From Nitrosomonas sp. (GTDB taxonomy: Bacteria; Pseudomonadota; Gammaproteobacteria; Burkholderiales; Nitrosomonadaceae), in the NCBI GenBank assembly GCA_021604405.1, contig BQJA01000007.1, forward strand, positions 1 to 62,096: DNA of 62,096 nucleotides, given 5' to 3'. Below, in pieces: positions 47,050 to 56,742 of this stretch; within the stretch, counting starts at the first letter, position 1, and every line of letters begins with the position of its first letter. Below the pieces are notes generated by a model. It was not told the DNA's origin, made no database searches, and saw only the letters and a program-made list of their open reading frames with translations. A program made the translations under genes and the position numbers.

Positions 47050-48360
47050 TCAGTTTTCAGATTTGATATCATTATGCAGGGATACACTTCGATCAAGCTG
47101 TTCAGGTTTGCGATGCGGTAAATGTGCGGGTAGCTTTAATTTTGCAAGATCCAAAAGTGGTCCACCTTTTAACTTGACAGAATCTGCCAGGGAACCACCG
47201 CTACCATTTTTAATATTCAGGTAGAATTGCAGATAATCATTTTTTTCTTTATTTTCCCATCCTTCCGGTGGTGCGCCAGGATTATACAGGCCAAATGAAA
47301 GTGAAATATCAGCGGTTAGAAAAACCATATCTTGTTTAAGTTGTGCGCTGGCAGCCGCAAGATGTTTTGGATCAACGTATAATACAACCTGATATTCCAG
47401 TACCAGGTCTATTTCTTCTTTGCGATGCCCGGTAAGCGTCAATTCAACTTCCAGGAGTTCGTCATCTTCAACAGCCCCGCTTTTTCCCTGGCTATCAGGA
47501 ATAATTTCCGCCATCACGTCATTCATGAAATCTGCTTGCTGTCTGCTCGCACCTTTTAAATTATTAACTTGCTCGCTGGCCGAGCCACCCGAGTCAAAAA
47601 GTTCGTTAATCGCCATGATGCTTCTTTCACCAGCACCGGGTATGGTTATTTCGTCATCAAGCACCCCCAGGATTGGATCGTAATCCAACTCAACGTCCAT
47701 TGGATAAGGAACATCAACATTTGTGTTAACAGTGCCTTTCATAAATGATGTCACAATAATTCTTCTGTCTGTCCCCGGGTCTAGTTTCATCCCAGGCGGA
47801 ATGGGACTCACAATAATATGGCCCGTACTTTTTAAAAATACATCGAGTGTCGCAAGCCATCTGTCTTCAAAAGGTACAATGGAGGCATCAAGTTTGCTGG
47901 CAAGCCAATCTGGTATTAAATCAAAAAATTTCAGAACTCCGGTCGCTCTGATCTCTTGCATATTATCTTCACCCGCTTCCTCGCCTTCAAGAATTTCTGT
48001 TTCAAAAAATTTATGGGGTTCATCAATAGGAATGTCAACATCAGGCGTCGGTTTTTCCCCGGTTCCCAGTGCCATTTCAATTATTTCAGTGACAGCATCA
48101 ATATTGAAGACGTCATTCAAAATTTTTGGAATCGTTCCATTTTCCGGAATTGGTATGCACAAAATTGCTGATTTGCTGTTTTCATCTTCCCGGACTTCTT
48201 CAAGCCGCCCCTGAAAATGGTTATACAAATACACAGATTCTGATGATAGTCCGTGTATTTCAGGTTTAGAAAAACAAGGATTAAATTCTATTTTTTGTTC
48301 AATCACACGCTGTTCCGCATTCTGCGACAAATAATAGCTTAATGAATCTGCTTCACTCAT
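47050..48360 (-). CDS. Unrecognised acidic protein, 436 residues
   Basis: I do not recognise this protein. There is no signal peptide or membrane helix; it is acidic and apparently soluble. The ATG at 48360 (MSEADSLSYYLSQNAEQR) is preceded by AAGGTG; an upstream extension to 48486 looks non-coding. The middle has a proline-rich stretch (IVSPIPPGMKLDPGTDRR) and beta-rich segments. The C-terminal third (LEVELTLTGHRKEEIDLVLEYQ and onward) reads like a beta-sandwich, which is only an impression. The frame seems to continue 39 codons past the TGA. It lies downstream of motD, on the same strand but separated by about 295 bases. Confidence 0.7.
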   Translation of the reverse strand: MSEADSLSYYLSQNAEQRVIEQKIEFNPCFSKPEIHGLSSESVYLYNHFQGRLEEVREDENSKSAILCIPIPENGTIPKILNDVFNIDAVTEIIEMALGTGEKPTPDVDIPIDEPHKFFETEILEGEEAGEDNMQEIRATGVLKFFDLIPDWLASKLDASIVPFEDRWLATLDVFLKSTGHIIVSPIPPGMKLDPGTDRRIIVTSFMKGTVNTNVDVPYPMDVELDYDPILGVLDDEITIPGAGERSIMAINELFDSGGSASEQVNNLKGASRQQADFMNDVMAEIIPDSQGKSGAVEDDELLEVELTLTGHRKEEIDLVLEYQVVLYVDPKHLAAASAQLKQDMVFLTADISLSFGLYNPGAPPEGWENKEKNDYLQFYLNIKNGSGGSLADSVKLKGGPLLDLAKLKLPAHLPHRKPEQLDRSVSLHNDIKSEN

Positions 48361-48655
48361 AATGAAAACACCTTGACGAGAATAAATTTCACATTTTTTG
48401 CTTGGGATTGTAAATGAGTTCCCGTTATTTTGTGAACTGGCCAACCTTTCTGAGCGGGAAGATTCGATTATCGACCAGCTTGGCAAGTTTCGTGGGAACC
48501 GTTTTTAATGATTACGATTCGTACTAGTTAAAAAATTTCCGATATCAATGCATGCGCCATAAGATATTGAATTTGCATCAGGTAGCGAATGATGAAGGCT
48601 CATTCATTCAGTCCGGCAACATGATGGCGCATTGTTTTCACTGGATCTAACAGGG

Positions 48656-49510
48656 TTACCGGGTTTCATTTCTTTCATGTACAAAATCAACCGGTATCTC
48701 AGTTACCTGTCCTTGTTCCTTGGACATAATCATGATTGTTACGCGCCGGTTCCTCGCTCTTCCTTCAGGTGTTTCATTTGACGCTACCTGCCGGTTTTCC
48801 CCATACCCCATGGCAGTTAATCGCTGCGGATTTACGCCATTTCCAATAAATAAACGTACCACGCTGCTGGCGCGCGCGGTCGACAATTCCCAGTTCGACG
48901 GAAAATGAAGGGTATGAATAGGAATATTATCCGTATGCCCTTCAACTTGAATTTCATGCTCATGTCCTTGCACAACCGCGGCGACGGCACGCAATGTCTG
49001 GATGGAGTTTTCAGCAAGTTGTGCGTGGCCGGGTGAAAACAAAACACTGGCGTTTATTTCTATTGCAATTCCCTGCACACTCTGCGTGACACTTACTCTT
49101 CCATCCTGGACCAGCGGCGCCAAAACATGCATTATATCGTTAGCCATAACCCGCATTTTTTTCTGCCGAATAAATCTTTCTTTTTCTTCTTGTTCGTCTA
49201 AATCAGGCGTTTCATCTGCCCGCTCGCGTGCCGGGTCTGTCGCCTCTTCTGGTTCGGGATCAAGTTCGAGGTCAGTTTCGACGGGCGATGGTATCGTTGC
49301 GGCAGGTTGTTTTACCTCCGATACGTTGCGTTGAAACGCATTGACCAACGATCCGCTGAGAACTCGATATTTATTTTCATTGACAGAGGAAATTGCATAC
49401 ATCACAACAAAGAATGCAAACAGTAAAGTAATAAAATCTGCATAGGATACAAGCCAGCGATCATGATTCTCACGATATTCTTGCAGATCATAATTTCTTC
49501 TTTTGCGCAT
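48656..49510 (-). CDS. motD: Flagellar motor protein MotD (MotB paralogue)
   Basis: Peptidoglycan-anchored subunit of a second stator. The single helix carries the ion-binding aspartate D25 (RWLVSYADFITLLFAFFVVMYA). An acidic linker follows, then an OmpA-like domain with VEGHTDNIP, SNWELSTARAS and GRARNRRVTI. ATG 49510 (MRKRRNYDLQEYRENHDRW) matches MotD N-termini and gives 284 residues; a TTG upstream is open but atypical. It differs from the MotB at 5335 and pairs with motC next to it. Confidence 0.9.
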   Translation of the reverse strand: MRKRRNYDLQEYRENHDRWLVSYADFITLLFAFFVVMYAISSVNENKYRVLSGSLVNAFQRNVSEVKQPAATIPSPVETDLELDPEPEEATDPARERADETPDLDEQEEKERFIRQKKMRVMANDIMHVLAPLVQDGRVSVTQSVQGIAIEINASVLFSPGHAQLAENSIQTLRAVAAVVQGHEHEIQVEGHTDNIPIHTLHFPSNWELSTARASSVVRLFIGNGVNPQRLTAMGYGENRQVASNETPEGRARNRRVTIMIMSKEQGQVTEIPVDFVHERNETR

Positions 49511-49582
49511 TAGCGGCTTAACCTGAAAATAGCTGATTAATGAACCACGCAACCCATGTTTGCGCAGTCAATAAAAATCCGA

Positions 49583-50341
49583 TTAAACAACATAACCTTT
49601 TAACCGGTTTTCAATGATTCGCGGATTTTCTCCATGCGCGATGGCAACCAGTCCATCTACCAGCATCTCTCGCATGACTACATCCTGAGCGATTATGCTT
49701 TTAAGTTTGTTAGCGACTGGCAGGAAAATCAGGTTGGCCAGGCCAACCCCGTAAATAGTGGCAACGAATGCTACCGCGATTCCGCTGCCCAAACGGTCTG
49801 GATCAGATAAATTTTCCATAACATGAATTAAGCCGAGTACTGCGCCAAGAATTCCAATGGTTGGCGCATAGCCACCAGCGGCTTCCCATATTCTTGCAGA
49901 TTGCCGCTGATAGGATTCCAGCGAAAAACATTCCACTTCCATGGCTTCACGTAATTTATCAGGCTGGCTGCCATCAGCGAGAAGTTGCAATCCTTTTTTA
50001 GCGAGCGGATCTTTTGCAACTTGAACATAAGACTCGAGCGCCAACAAACCTTCTTTACGTGAAATATCCGACCAATGCAGAATCTGTTTAATAACCGCGT
50101 GCGATGAAACCGCAGGCGGAAAAAACACCCATGCACCCATTTTCACACCATTTAAAAAAACCCTAACCGGACTTTGTAGTAACACTGCGCCGACCGTGCC
50201 GCCGACAACAATTACAAAAGCTGCGCCCTGCAGTAGCGAACCAATGTGCCCTCCTTCCAGCATTTGACCGGCAATGATGGCAATCAGTGCCAGCAAAATG
50301 CCGACGACACTGTTAAAATCAATACGCGATGGTTTATTCAC
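49583..50341 (-). CDS. motC: Flagellar motor protein MotC (MotA paralogue)
   Basis: Ion-channel subunit of the second stator. It has four membrane helices: two near the N-terminus (VGILLALIAIIAGQMLEGGHIGSLLQ), and two near 140-200 with the YAPTIGILGAVLGLIHVM segment. GTG 50341 is chosen because GAGGGG lies eight bases upstream; a TTG nine codons earlier is the alternative. This gives 252 residues. It lies just after fliA, the order seen in pseudomonads and betaproteobacteria. Confidence 0.92.
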   Translation of the reverse strand: MNKPSRIDFNSVVGILLALIAIIAGQMLEGGHIGSLLQGAAFVIVVGGTVGAVLLQSPVRVFLNGVKMGAWVFFPPAVSSHAVIKQILHWSDISRKEGLLALESYVQVAKDPLAKKGLQLLADGSQPDKLREAMEVECFSLESYQRQSARIWEAAGGYAPTIGILGAVLGLIHVMENLSDPDRLGSGIAVAFVATIYGVGLANLIFLPVANKLKSIIAQDVVMREMLVDGLVAIAHGENPRIIENRLKGYVV

Positions 50342-50383
50342 TGCAGCGCCCCTCGTCGTGTTCTGCAATTTTCAGCACTTTTA

Positions 50384-51094
50384 TTAAAGATTTCTCATGC
50401 GGCTACGCAGTCGCGCGACTGCTTGTGTATGTAACTGACAGACCCGTGATTCACTGACACCTATTACTTCACCAATTTCCCGTAAATTCATCTCTTGTTC
50501 ATAATGCATTCCCATAACCATTTTTTCCCGCGGCGGGAGATTCTCAATGGCTTTTACTAGCAGCGTTCTTAAATTTTCATCCAGCAATATATCTAATGGA
50601 TCTGCGCCGGAGCTAACGCATAACCGATCCAAAAACGAATCTTCATCTTCTTTCTGAAAATCTTCGTAATAAATTAATTGTGCACCGCGCGCGCCCTGTA
50701 ATACCTCCTGGTATTCACTGATAGACATATTTAATTCATCTGCGAGATCCTGTTCGCTTGGTACACCACCTGTTCTCTGTTCCAGTTTTCTGACTGCATC
50801 CTCAATTTGCCGCATTTTTTTTCGTAAGCTCCGTGGCAACCAATCCGCTTCGCGCAGCTCGTCTAAAATAGAACCACGTATTCGTTGCGCTGCATAACTT
50901 TCAAATTGTCGTCCATACGAGCCCTCATAACGGTCAATGGCGTCAAGCAAGCCAATCATTCCCGCTTGAATTAAATCGTCCACCTGGACGCTTGCCGGTA
51001 ATTTAGACATCATATGATAGGCAATACGCTTTACTAGCGGCGTAAATTCAGTCACAAATTGGTCTTTATCAATATTTCCAGTTGCAGTATACAT
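50384..51094 (-). CDS. fliA: RNA polymerase sigma-28 factor for flagellar genes
   Basis: Directs transcription of late flagellar and chemotaxis genes. Region 2 (VKRIAYHMMSKLPASVQVDDLIQAGMIGLLDAIDRYEG, with FESYAAQRIRGSILDELRE), region 3 and the region 4 helix-turn-helix (NLREIGEVIGVSESRVCQLHTQA) are intact. Length is 236 residues. It lies six bases after flhG. Confidence 0.96.
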   Translation of the reverse strand: MYTATGNIDKDQFVTEFTPLVKRIAYHMMSKLPASVQVDDLIQAGMIGLLDAIDRYEGSYGRQFESYAAQRIRGSILDELREADWLPRSLRKKMRQIEDAVRKLEQRTGGVPSEQDLADELNMSISEYQEVLQGARGAQLIYYEDFQKEDEDSFLDRLCVSSGADPLDILLDENLRTLLVKAIENLPPREKMVMGMHYEQEMNLREIGEVIGVSESRVCQLHTQAVARLRSRMRNL

Positions 51095-51100
51095 ATGTCT

Positions 51101-51994
51101 TTAAACCGTAATATTTGCCTCGCGAAGATGACTGGTGCGGATCAACCGTCGCACAAAATTCTCAACACCACCACTGTAATCATCCATGTATGAGCAATGC
51201 AACAGGTCATCTGCCAACCGTCTAAAACCAGCAGATGAAATCGCATCCGGGAATGCATCAACAACAGGGCGGCAAAGTTGGGTGGACCGCCGCAGTCGTT
51301 CGTCATATAAAATACACCCCATAAATTCCAGTGACACTGAAAGATACTGTCGGGCAACTTTTGAAATATTGTTATAAATTTCCTGTGCTTTGTGCTCAGA
51401 ATCTACTTTACTGATAAGGATAAGAAAGTGTTTCTTTGCATACTCTTTACTCATAATCTTAATAAGTTTATAAGCATCAGTAATCGAAGAAGCAGATCCC
51501 GAAAGCAAGATTAATACCTGCTGCGAAGCCAGACTTAACGGCAAAACATGACTGGTACTGCCAATCGCGGTATCCACCAATACGACATCGATAGGCTTAG
51601 GCAAATCACTAAAACACTTTACTAACCACTCCTGTTCGACAGGTTTCAGATTTGCCAAAGAATGAATGCCACGCATTGCAGTCAATACCGAAACATCATG
51701 TGGGCCCCGCAAGATGACTTGTTCTAATGGCTTGTCGCGGTTAATGACATGCAACAGGTCATAGCGTGCCCTAAGTCCGAGATTCGCATTGACATTATTA
51801 TGCCGGGGATTTTCGTCAAGAATCAAAACCTGCTTACCGTTTTTTGCTAATGTCATCGCCAGATTCACAACCACGCTGGTTTTCCCGACACCGGATTTGC
51901 CACCGGCAACGGTTAAGATACGAACCGTGTCACTCGTCCGCAGTGCCGCCAGACCGCGCAGCCCAGCAGCCTGGTCTTTAATAACTCTAGTCAT
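51101..51994 (-). CDS. flhG: Flagellar number regulator FlhG (FleN), MinD-like ATPase
   Basis: Restrains flagellar number, working with FlhF. The deviant Walker A is AGGKSGVGKTSVVVNL, and further MinD-type motifs are ILDENPRHNN and VVLVDTAIGS. ATG 51994 is chosen (297 residues) because AGGAG lies six bases upstream. It overlaps the flhF stop by eight bases, and another ATG 15 bases earlier is in frame. Confidence 0.92.
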   Translation of the reverse strand: MTRVIKDQAAGLRGLAALRTSDTVRILTVAGGKSGVGKTSVVVNLAMTLAKNGKQVLILDENPRHNNVNANLGLRARYDLLHVINRDKPLEQVILRGPHDVSVLTAMRGIHSLANLKPVEQEWLVKCFSDLPKPIDVVLVDTAIGSTSHVLPLSLASQQVLILLSGSASSITDAYKLIKIMSKEYAKKHFLILISKVDSEHKAQEIYNNISKVARQYLSVSLEFMGCILYDERLRRSTQLCRPVVDAFPDAISSAGFRRLADDLLHCSYMDDYSGGVENFVRRLIRTSHLREANITV

Positions 51995-53243
51995 GCGCAA
52001 CTCCTGCATAAGCTTCGCGGAAATTACTGGTTGGACTATCGCTCGCAGCCATTACCAGCGCAAACTCTGAGTCCTGAAGAGAAAATGGTGAATCGCCCGG
52101 TACAGACTCAAAAGTACGATGGAGCAAGTAACGGGGATTGGCCGAATGGAGATCCTCGGGTACTTTCTGGCCATTGGCTACATAATGCAGAACCAGTTTG
52201 TGGCGAATTACGACATCTAATGCCACCCCGAGATTTACAGCTTCATCGACTTTCGTAATAATACAACCGTGAATGCCTTTACTTTGATAAGCCGAGATAA
52301 CCTCATCCAGCGTGTTTCCATTACTGGTTGCGTTTATCAGTAATAATCGTTTTACGTCTGTTCCTCCGTCACAAAGCATAGCCACCTGCTCTGCGACCAT
52401 CTGGTCACGCTGACTCATGCCTACGGTATCAATCAGAACCATATGTTTATTTTTAAGCTCGGATAACGTCAGTTGCAAATCATCTGTGTCCTTGATGCTG
52501 CGTACTGGAATTCCTAGCAGCTTGCCATATATGCGAAGTTGCTCATGACCACCGATTCGATAACTATCAGTCGTCAGAAGCGCTACTTTATCGGCACCAT
52601 GGCGCATCACACCCCTTGCCGCAAGTTTAGCAGTGGTCGTAGTTTTCCCGACGCCGGTTGGCCCAATAAGCGCGTAAACACCACCATTTTCAATTATTTC
52701 ATCACTCGCAACTGTTTGCAGGTTAAAAACGAGCGCTGACACTGCCTTTTTCATACTTTGCTCATATCTTTGGCTGACGGGCAGCTTATCGACCAAGCGT
52801 CTTGACAATAATGGACTAAAACCCGCACGCAAGAGATTCCGCAGTAATTTTGTCTTAACCGGATGACGTTGCGTAAAATTACCCCATGCGACCGTTGCCA
52901 ACTGGTTTTCCATAGCATTTCGCATCGCTTTGATTTCAGTGATGATGTCACACATTAAAGATTCTGATGTCGGCATGTTTGGCTGGCTGAAAACTGCCTG
53001 TTTGTCAGATTCTGCGCAAAATGATTGCGAAAATACTGAGCTGTTTTGTTCTGATTTTGTCGTTTTTGCCGGCGCTTCAGGATTGGCAGTCAAATTAGAC
53101 ATTTCATTGCTTGCCAACGCCATAATTTCCACACCGTTCACTGTCTGGCGGTTCGACAAAATGACCGCATCATCACCGAGCTCGTTTTTAACCAAGCGCA
53201 AAGCTTCCCGTGAAGTTGCAGCAATATATTTTTTTACATTCAT
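51987..53243 (-). CDS. flhF: Flagellar biosynthesis GTPase FlhF
   Basis: SRP-type GTPase that sets the cell-pole position of flagella. The N-terminal domain starts MNVKKYIAATSREALRLVKNELG. The NG domain has the P-loop GPTGVGKTT (194-202), LTTDSYRIGGHEQL, LIDTVGMSQRD and TKVDEAVNLG. Length is 418 residues. It overlaps flhA by four bases. Confidence 0.95.
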   Translation of the reverse strand: MNVKKYIAATSREALRLVKNELGDDAVILSNRQTVNGVEIMALASNEMSNLTANPEAPAKTTKSEQNSSVFSQSFCAESDKQAVFSQPNMPTSESLMCDIITEIKAMRNAMENQLATVAWGNFTQRHPVKTKLLRNLLRAGFSPLLSRRLVDKLPVSQRYEQSMKKAVSALVFNLQTVASDEIIENGGVYALIGPTGVGKTTTTAKLAARGVMRHGADKVALLTTDSYRIGGHEQLRIYGKLLGIPVRSIKDTDDLQLTLSELKNKHMVLIDTVGMSQRDQMVAEQVAMLCDGGTDVKRLLLINATSNGNTLDEVISAYQSKGIHGCIITKVDEAVNLGVALDVVIRHKLVLHYVANGQKVPEDLHSANPRYLLHRTFESVPGDSPFSLQDSEFALVMAASDSPTSNFREAYAGVAHD

Positions 53244-55333
53244 GTGTTGTTACCTCCAACAACGGAAGTTATCTTGATTTTCCTGGAATCTGGAATCTCT
53301 GAATGGGACAGAACTCTGAGTTGTGGCAAAGCACGGCGCAAGAACCGTGCTAACAACATCCGGATTGAACTTGGTACGAGCAAAACTAACGGTAATCCCA
53401 TTTGCTCCTGCCGCTGCGCAGCCGCAGCCGCGCTTTTTAACAGGGTGTCTGCAAGACCAGGTTCTATGCCGCCACCTGCGGCGACACCTGAACTAACTGC
53501 CTGTGTCAATATGGCTTCCAGTTCGTGGTGCAAATTCATCAATTGAAGTTCCGCGCCGGCAGGGAAAAACTGCTCGATAATGGCACGTCCCAATGCTGCG
53601 CGAACTATTTCAGTTAATTCTGCGGTATCCTGAGTATGGGCTGCATGTTCTGTCAACACCTCGATAATGGTGCGCATGTCACGAATATGTACACTCTCTT
53701 CCAACAAATTATGCAGAACTTTCTGTACCGCCGAGAGAGGCAGTAATTTTGGCACCAAATCCTCAATCAACTTGGGTGATTTCTGACTCAGATGATCAAA
53801 CAATTGTTGCAGTTCTTGCCGTCCAAGAAGTTCTGCGGCATGTGTATGGATCAAATGATTAATGTGTGTTGTCACAACGGTGCTGGCATCGACAACGGTA
53901 TAACCATTATTTTGTGCCTGGTCGCGCAACGTTGCTTCAATCCAGACGGCGGGAAGACCAAAAGCCGGATCGCTGGTTTCGGTGCCTGGCAATGACATGG
54001 TAACGCGGCCGGGGTTAATCGCCAGAAACATGCCGTTATAAGATTCACCCTGCCCAATGACGCAACCTTTCAGGGTGATTCGGTAGGTATTGGGCCTTAA
54101 TTCCAAATTATCACGAATATGCACAACTGGCGGCAAAAATCCTATTTCCTGCGCAAACTTTCTTCGTATGCCATTAATTCGTTTTAGTAAATCTCCCTGC
54201 TGCGCTTTGTCTACCAGCGGAATTAAACGATAACCAACCTCTAGTCCCAGAATGTCAACAGGGGACACATCCTCCCAGCTTGCATCCTGAACTTCCGTCG
54301 CGGGTTGAGGTTGTGCGACAGGTTCTTTTTCCGTTACAGCGGCACGGGTAGTGATCAGATACGCGCCAGCACCAAGAATTGCCGACAGTAACAGAAATAC
54401 AAAATTTGGCATGCCAGGAACAAGTCCCATTGTGCCAACAATGGCCGCAGTAAGGATTAACACTTGCGGCCGATTAAACAACTGACTGAGAACTTGCTGG
54501 CCAAGGTCTTCATCTGTGCTGACACGGCTGACGACCAGACCAGCCGCCATGGATATGACCAGTGCCGGGATTTGCGCTACCAGTCCATCGCCAATCGTCA
54601 GAAGCGTATAATTTTTTGCCGCGTTGCTGAGGTCAAGGTCGTGCTGCGCAACGCCAACTATTAAACCGCCAATGATAGTGATCAACATCACCAATATCCC
54701 GGCGATGGCATCACCGCGGACGAATTTGCTGGCGCCATCCATTGACCCGTAAAAATCCGCTTCTTTGGAAATCACCGCGCGACGTTTGCGCGCTTCCTCT
54801 TCACCAATAAGACCGGCATTAAGATCTGCGTCAATCGCCATTTGTTTGCCTGGCATTGCATCCAGCGTAAATCGAGCACTTACTTCAGCAATCCGCCCCG
54901 CCCCTTTGGTAATTACGACAAAGTTGATAACCACCAGAATGATAAACACCACCAGGCCAACTGCGTAATTACCGCCCACCAAAAAATGCCCAAATGCCTC
55001 AATAACCTTACCTGCGGCATCCGGTCCAGTATGACCATCAAGCAACACAACACGGGTTGATGCGACATTAAGCGAAAGGCGTAACAAAGTGGTAATCAAC
55101 AATACAGTCGGAAATGCCGCGAAATCCAATGGATCTTTGCTATAGAGACTAACCAGTAAGACGATGATGGCCAGCGCAATATTGAAGGTAAATAATACAT
55201 CCAACATGAAGGTTGGAAGTGGCAATACCATCATCGCCAGTATCATGACAATCAATATGGGACCGGCCAGGCTTTTGACGCCGTTTCCGGCCATTAAGGC
55301 TGCCGAGATTGATGAAATTAATGCATTATTCAT
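53240..55333 (-). CDS. flhA: Flagellar type III export protein FlhA
   Basis: Core of the flagellar export gate. There are about eight N-terminal membrane helices (residues 15-320), including the FHIPEP-family signature region (RIAEVSARFTLDAMPGKQMAIDADL) in the cytoplasmic loop. A large cytoplasmic domain (350-697) binds chaperone-substrate complexes. Length is 697 residues. Confidence 0.97.
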   Translation of the reverse strand: MNNALISSISAALMAGNGVKSLAGPILIVMILAMMVLPLPTFMLDVLFTFNIALAIIVLLVSLYSKDPLDFAAFPTVLLITTLLRLSLNVASTRVVLLDGHTGPDAAGKVIEAFGHFLVGGNYAVGLVVFIILVVINFVVITKGAGRIAEVSARFTLDAMPGKQMAIDADLNAGLIGEEEARKRRAVISKEADFYGSMDGASKFVRGDAIAGILVMLITIIGGLIVGVAQHDLDLSNAAKNYTLLTIGDGLVAQIPALVISMAAGLVVSRVSTDEDLGQQVLSQLFNRPQVLILTAAIVGTMGLVPGMPNFVFLLLSAILGAGAYLITTRAAVTEKEPVAQPQPATEVQDASWEDVSPVDILGLEVGYRLIPLVDKAQQGDLLKRINGIRRKFAQEIGFLPPVVHIRDNLELRPNTYRITLKGCVIGQGESYNGMFLAINPGRVTMSLPGTETSDPAFGLPAVWIEATLRDQAQNNGYTVVDASTVVTTHINHLIHTHAAELLGRQELQQLFDHLSQKSPKLIEDLVPKLLPLSAVQKVLHNLLEESVHIRDMRTIIEVLTEHAAHTQDTAELTEIVRAALGRAIIEQFFPAGAELQLMNLHHELEAILTQAVSSGVAAGGGIEPGLADTLLKSAAAAAQRQEQMGLPLVLLVPSSIRMLLARFLRRALPQLRVLSHSEIPDSRKIKITSVVGGNNT

Positions 55334-55412
55334 TTGGATTGTCTGATATTTTTATCCATGTATTGCGTGTTAGCGCATTTCAGTTGAATCAACTGAGCTT
55401 GATGTAGCATGT

Positions 55413-56546
55413 TTACGTTGATTGATCTAATCCTTCGGGAACTGGCACATCGCCGGGTAATTGAGGCATTGTGCCCCCCTGCTCCCGATACCGGCGCAAC
55501 TGAAAAACATAAGCCAAAACCTCCGCAACTGCCGTATAAAGCGTCTCGGGTATCTCTGTATCCAGTTCAGCGTGGTGGTACAATGCACGCGCCAACGGCG
55601 GGGTTTCCAGAATCGGCACACGGTTTTCTTCAGCCAGTTCACGAATACGGGCTGCTAACAGATGCACACCCTTTGCGACAACTTTTGGTGCGCGCATCGA
55701 TTCACCCTGGTAGCGCAAAGCAACGGCATAATGGGTCGGATTAGTTACAACCACGTCAGCCTTAGGAACTTCCGCCATCATGCGGCGGCGCGCAGCTTCG
55801 CGCTGTATACCCCGGATACGCGCTTTTATTTGCGGATCTCCTTCGGTTTCTTTGGTTTCTTTGCGAACTTCCTCTTTTGTCATTCTGAGCTTCTTGGCGT
55901 GCTCCCATATTTGAAAAGGAACATCGATCGCAACGATCAGCATCATTGCACCCACGATAAAAAGAAAACTAAACCCTAACAACTGACTCATATGGTTAAT
56001 ACCCAAATCGACCGGTAGCGTCACTAATGCCAGCATGGTGTCCTTGTTGTGCCACATAACTACCATACCTACACCGCCAATGATCAATGCCTTGGCAATC
56101 GCTTTCACCAACTCAATCAGACCGCGCACCGAAAATACTCTGGTAAAACCTTGAACCGGGTTTAAGCGCTTAAAATCCGGCAAAAGTGCTTTACTGCTAA
56201 ATAACCAGCCACTTAATAGCATGGGTGCAAAAAATGCCACGATTAAAAGTAACAACAACAAAGGACCCAACGCCCATAACCCTTCAACAGCCAACTGGTT
56301 GAGTCGAATCAACATCAGGCTGGTGTCATATGCGATTTCACGTTCCATCTGCATGCCGGCGATCATGATGTTGGATAAATGGTCAAGCAAACCAGCGCCA
56401 AGAAACCACAGTCCCACAGCCGCCGCCATTAATACAGCAAAAGTTGTAAGCTCCTGCGATCGTGCGACCTGGCCATCTTCCCGCGCTTTCTCAATGCGCT
56501 TGGGTGTCGCCGGTTCTGTTTTTTCGAGATCGCTATCTTCTGCCAT
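55413..56546 (-). CDS. flhB: Flagellar type III export protein FlhB
   Basis: Export-gate protein that switches substrate specificity from rod/hook to filament. It has four membrane helices, then a cytoplasmic domain with the autocleavage motif NPTH (269-272, VVVTNPTHYAVALRY). ATG 56546 (MAEDSDLEKTEPATPKR) matches the family; GGA lies nearby upstream. This gives 377 residues. It is the first gene of flhB-flhA-flhF-flhG-fliA-motC-motD. The promoter must lie in 56547-56742. Confidence 0.95.
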   Translation of the reverse strand: MAEDSDLEKTEPATPKRIEKAREDGQVARSQELTTFAVLMAAAVGLWFLGAGLLDHLSNIMIAGMQMEREIAYDTSLMLIRLNQLAVEGLWALGPLLLLLLIVAFFAPMLLSGWLFSSKALLPDFKRLNPVQGFTRVFSVRGLIELVKAIAKALIIGGVGMVVMWHNKDTMLALVTLPVDLGINHMSQLLGFSFLFIVGAMMLIVAIDVPFQIWEHAKKLRMTKEEVRKETKETEGDPQIKARIRGIQREAARRRMMAEVPKADVVVTNPTHYAVALRYQGESMRAPKVVAKGVHLLAARIRELAEENRVPILETPPLARALYHHAELDTEIPETLYTAVAEVLAYVFQLRRYREQGGTMPQLPGDVPVPEGLDQST

Positions 56547-56680
56547 GATTAGTTCCAAATTAAGACTAGCGAATTATCAGTGGCTGTAGCACAATTCAAT
56601 ATGGGAAACAAACTGGGATTATTCCCGCTATTTTGAATCACATTTACTCCTGACGCCCTTATATAAGCCATTAAAAAAAA

Positions 56681-56700
56681 TAGAAAATATATATTTTCTA
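56681..56700. promoter_or_regulatory. Perfect 20-bp palindrome between flhB and the acylase gene
   Basis: TAGAAAATAT followed directly by its reverse complement ATATTTTCTA gives a perfect uninterrupted palindrome, preceded on the plus strand by a run of As. It lies about 135 bases before flhB and 42 bases before the divergent acylase ATG, a fitting position for an operator of either gene. Confidence 0.5.
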
Positions 56701-56742
56701 ACAAACTGGATTCAGACAAATTACCTTAACTTGCGACCTTAA

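Noticed and set aside
46898..47224. 108-codon plus-strand frame antisense to the unknown gene
   Set aside because: Ser/Pro-rich shadow of the minus-strand coding frame; its openness is explained by that gene and its tail.
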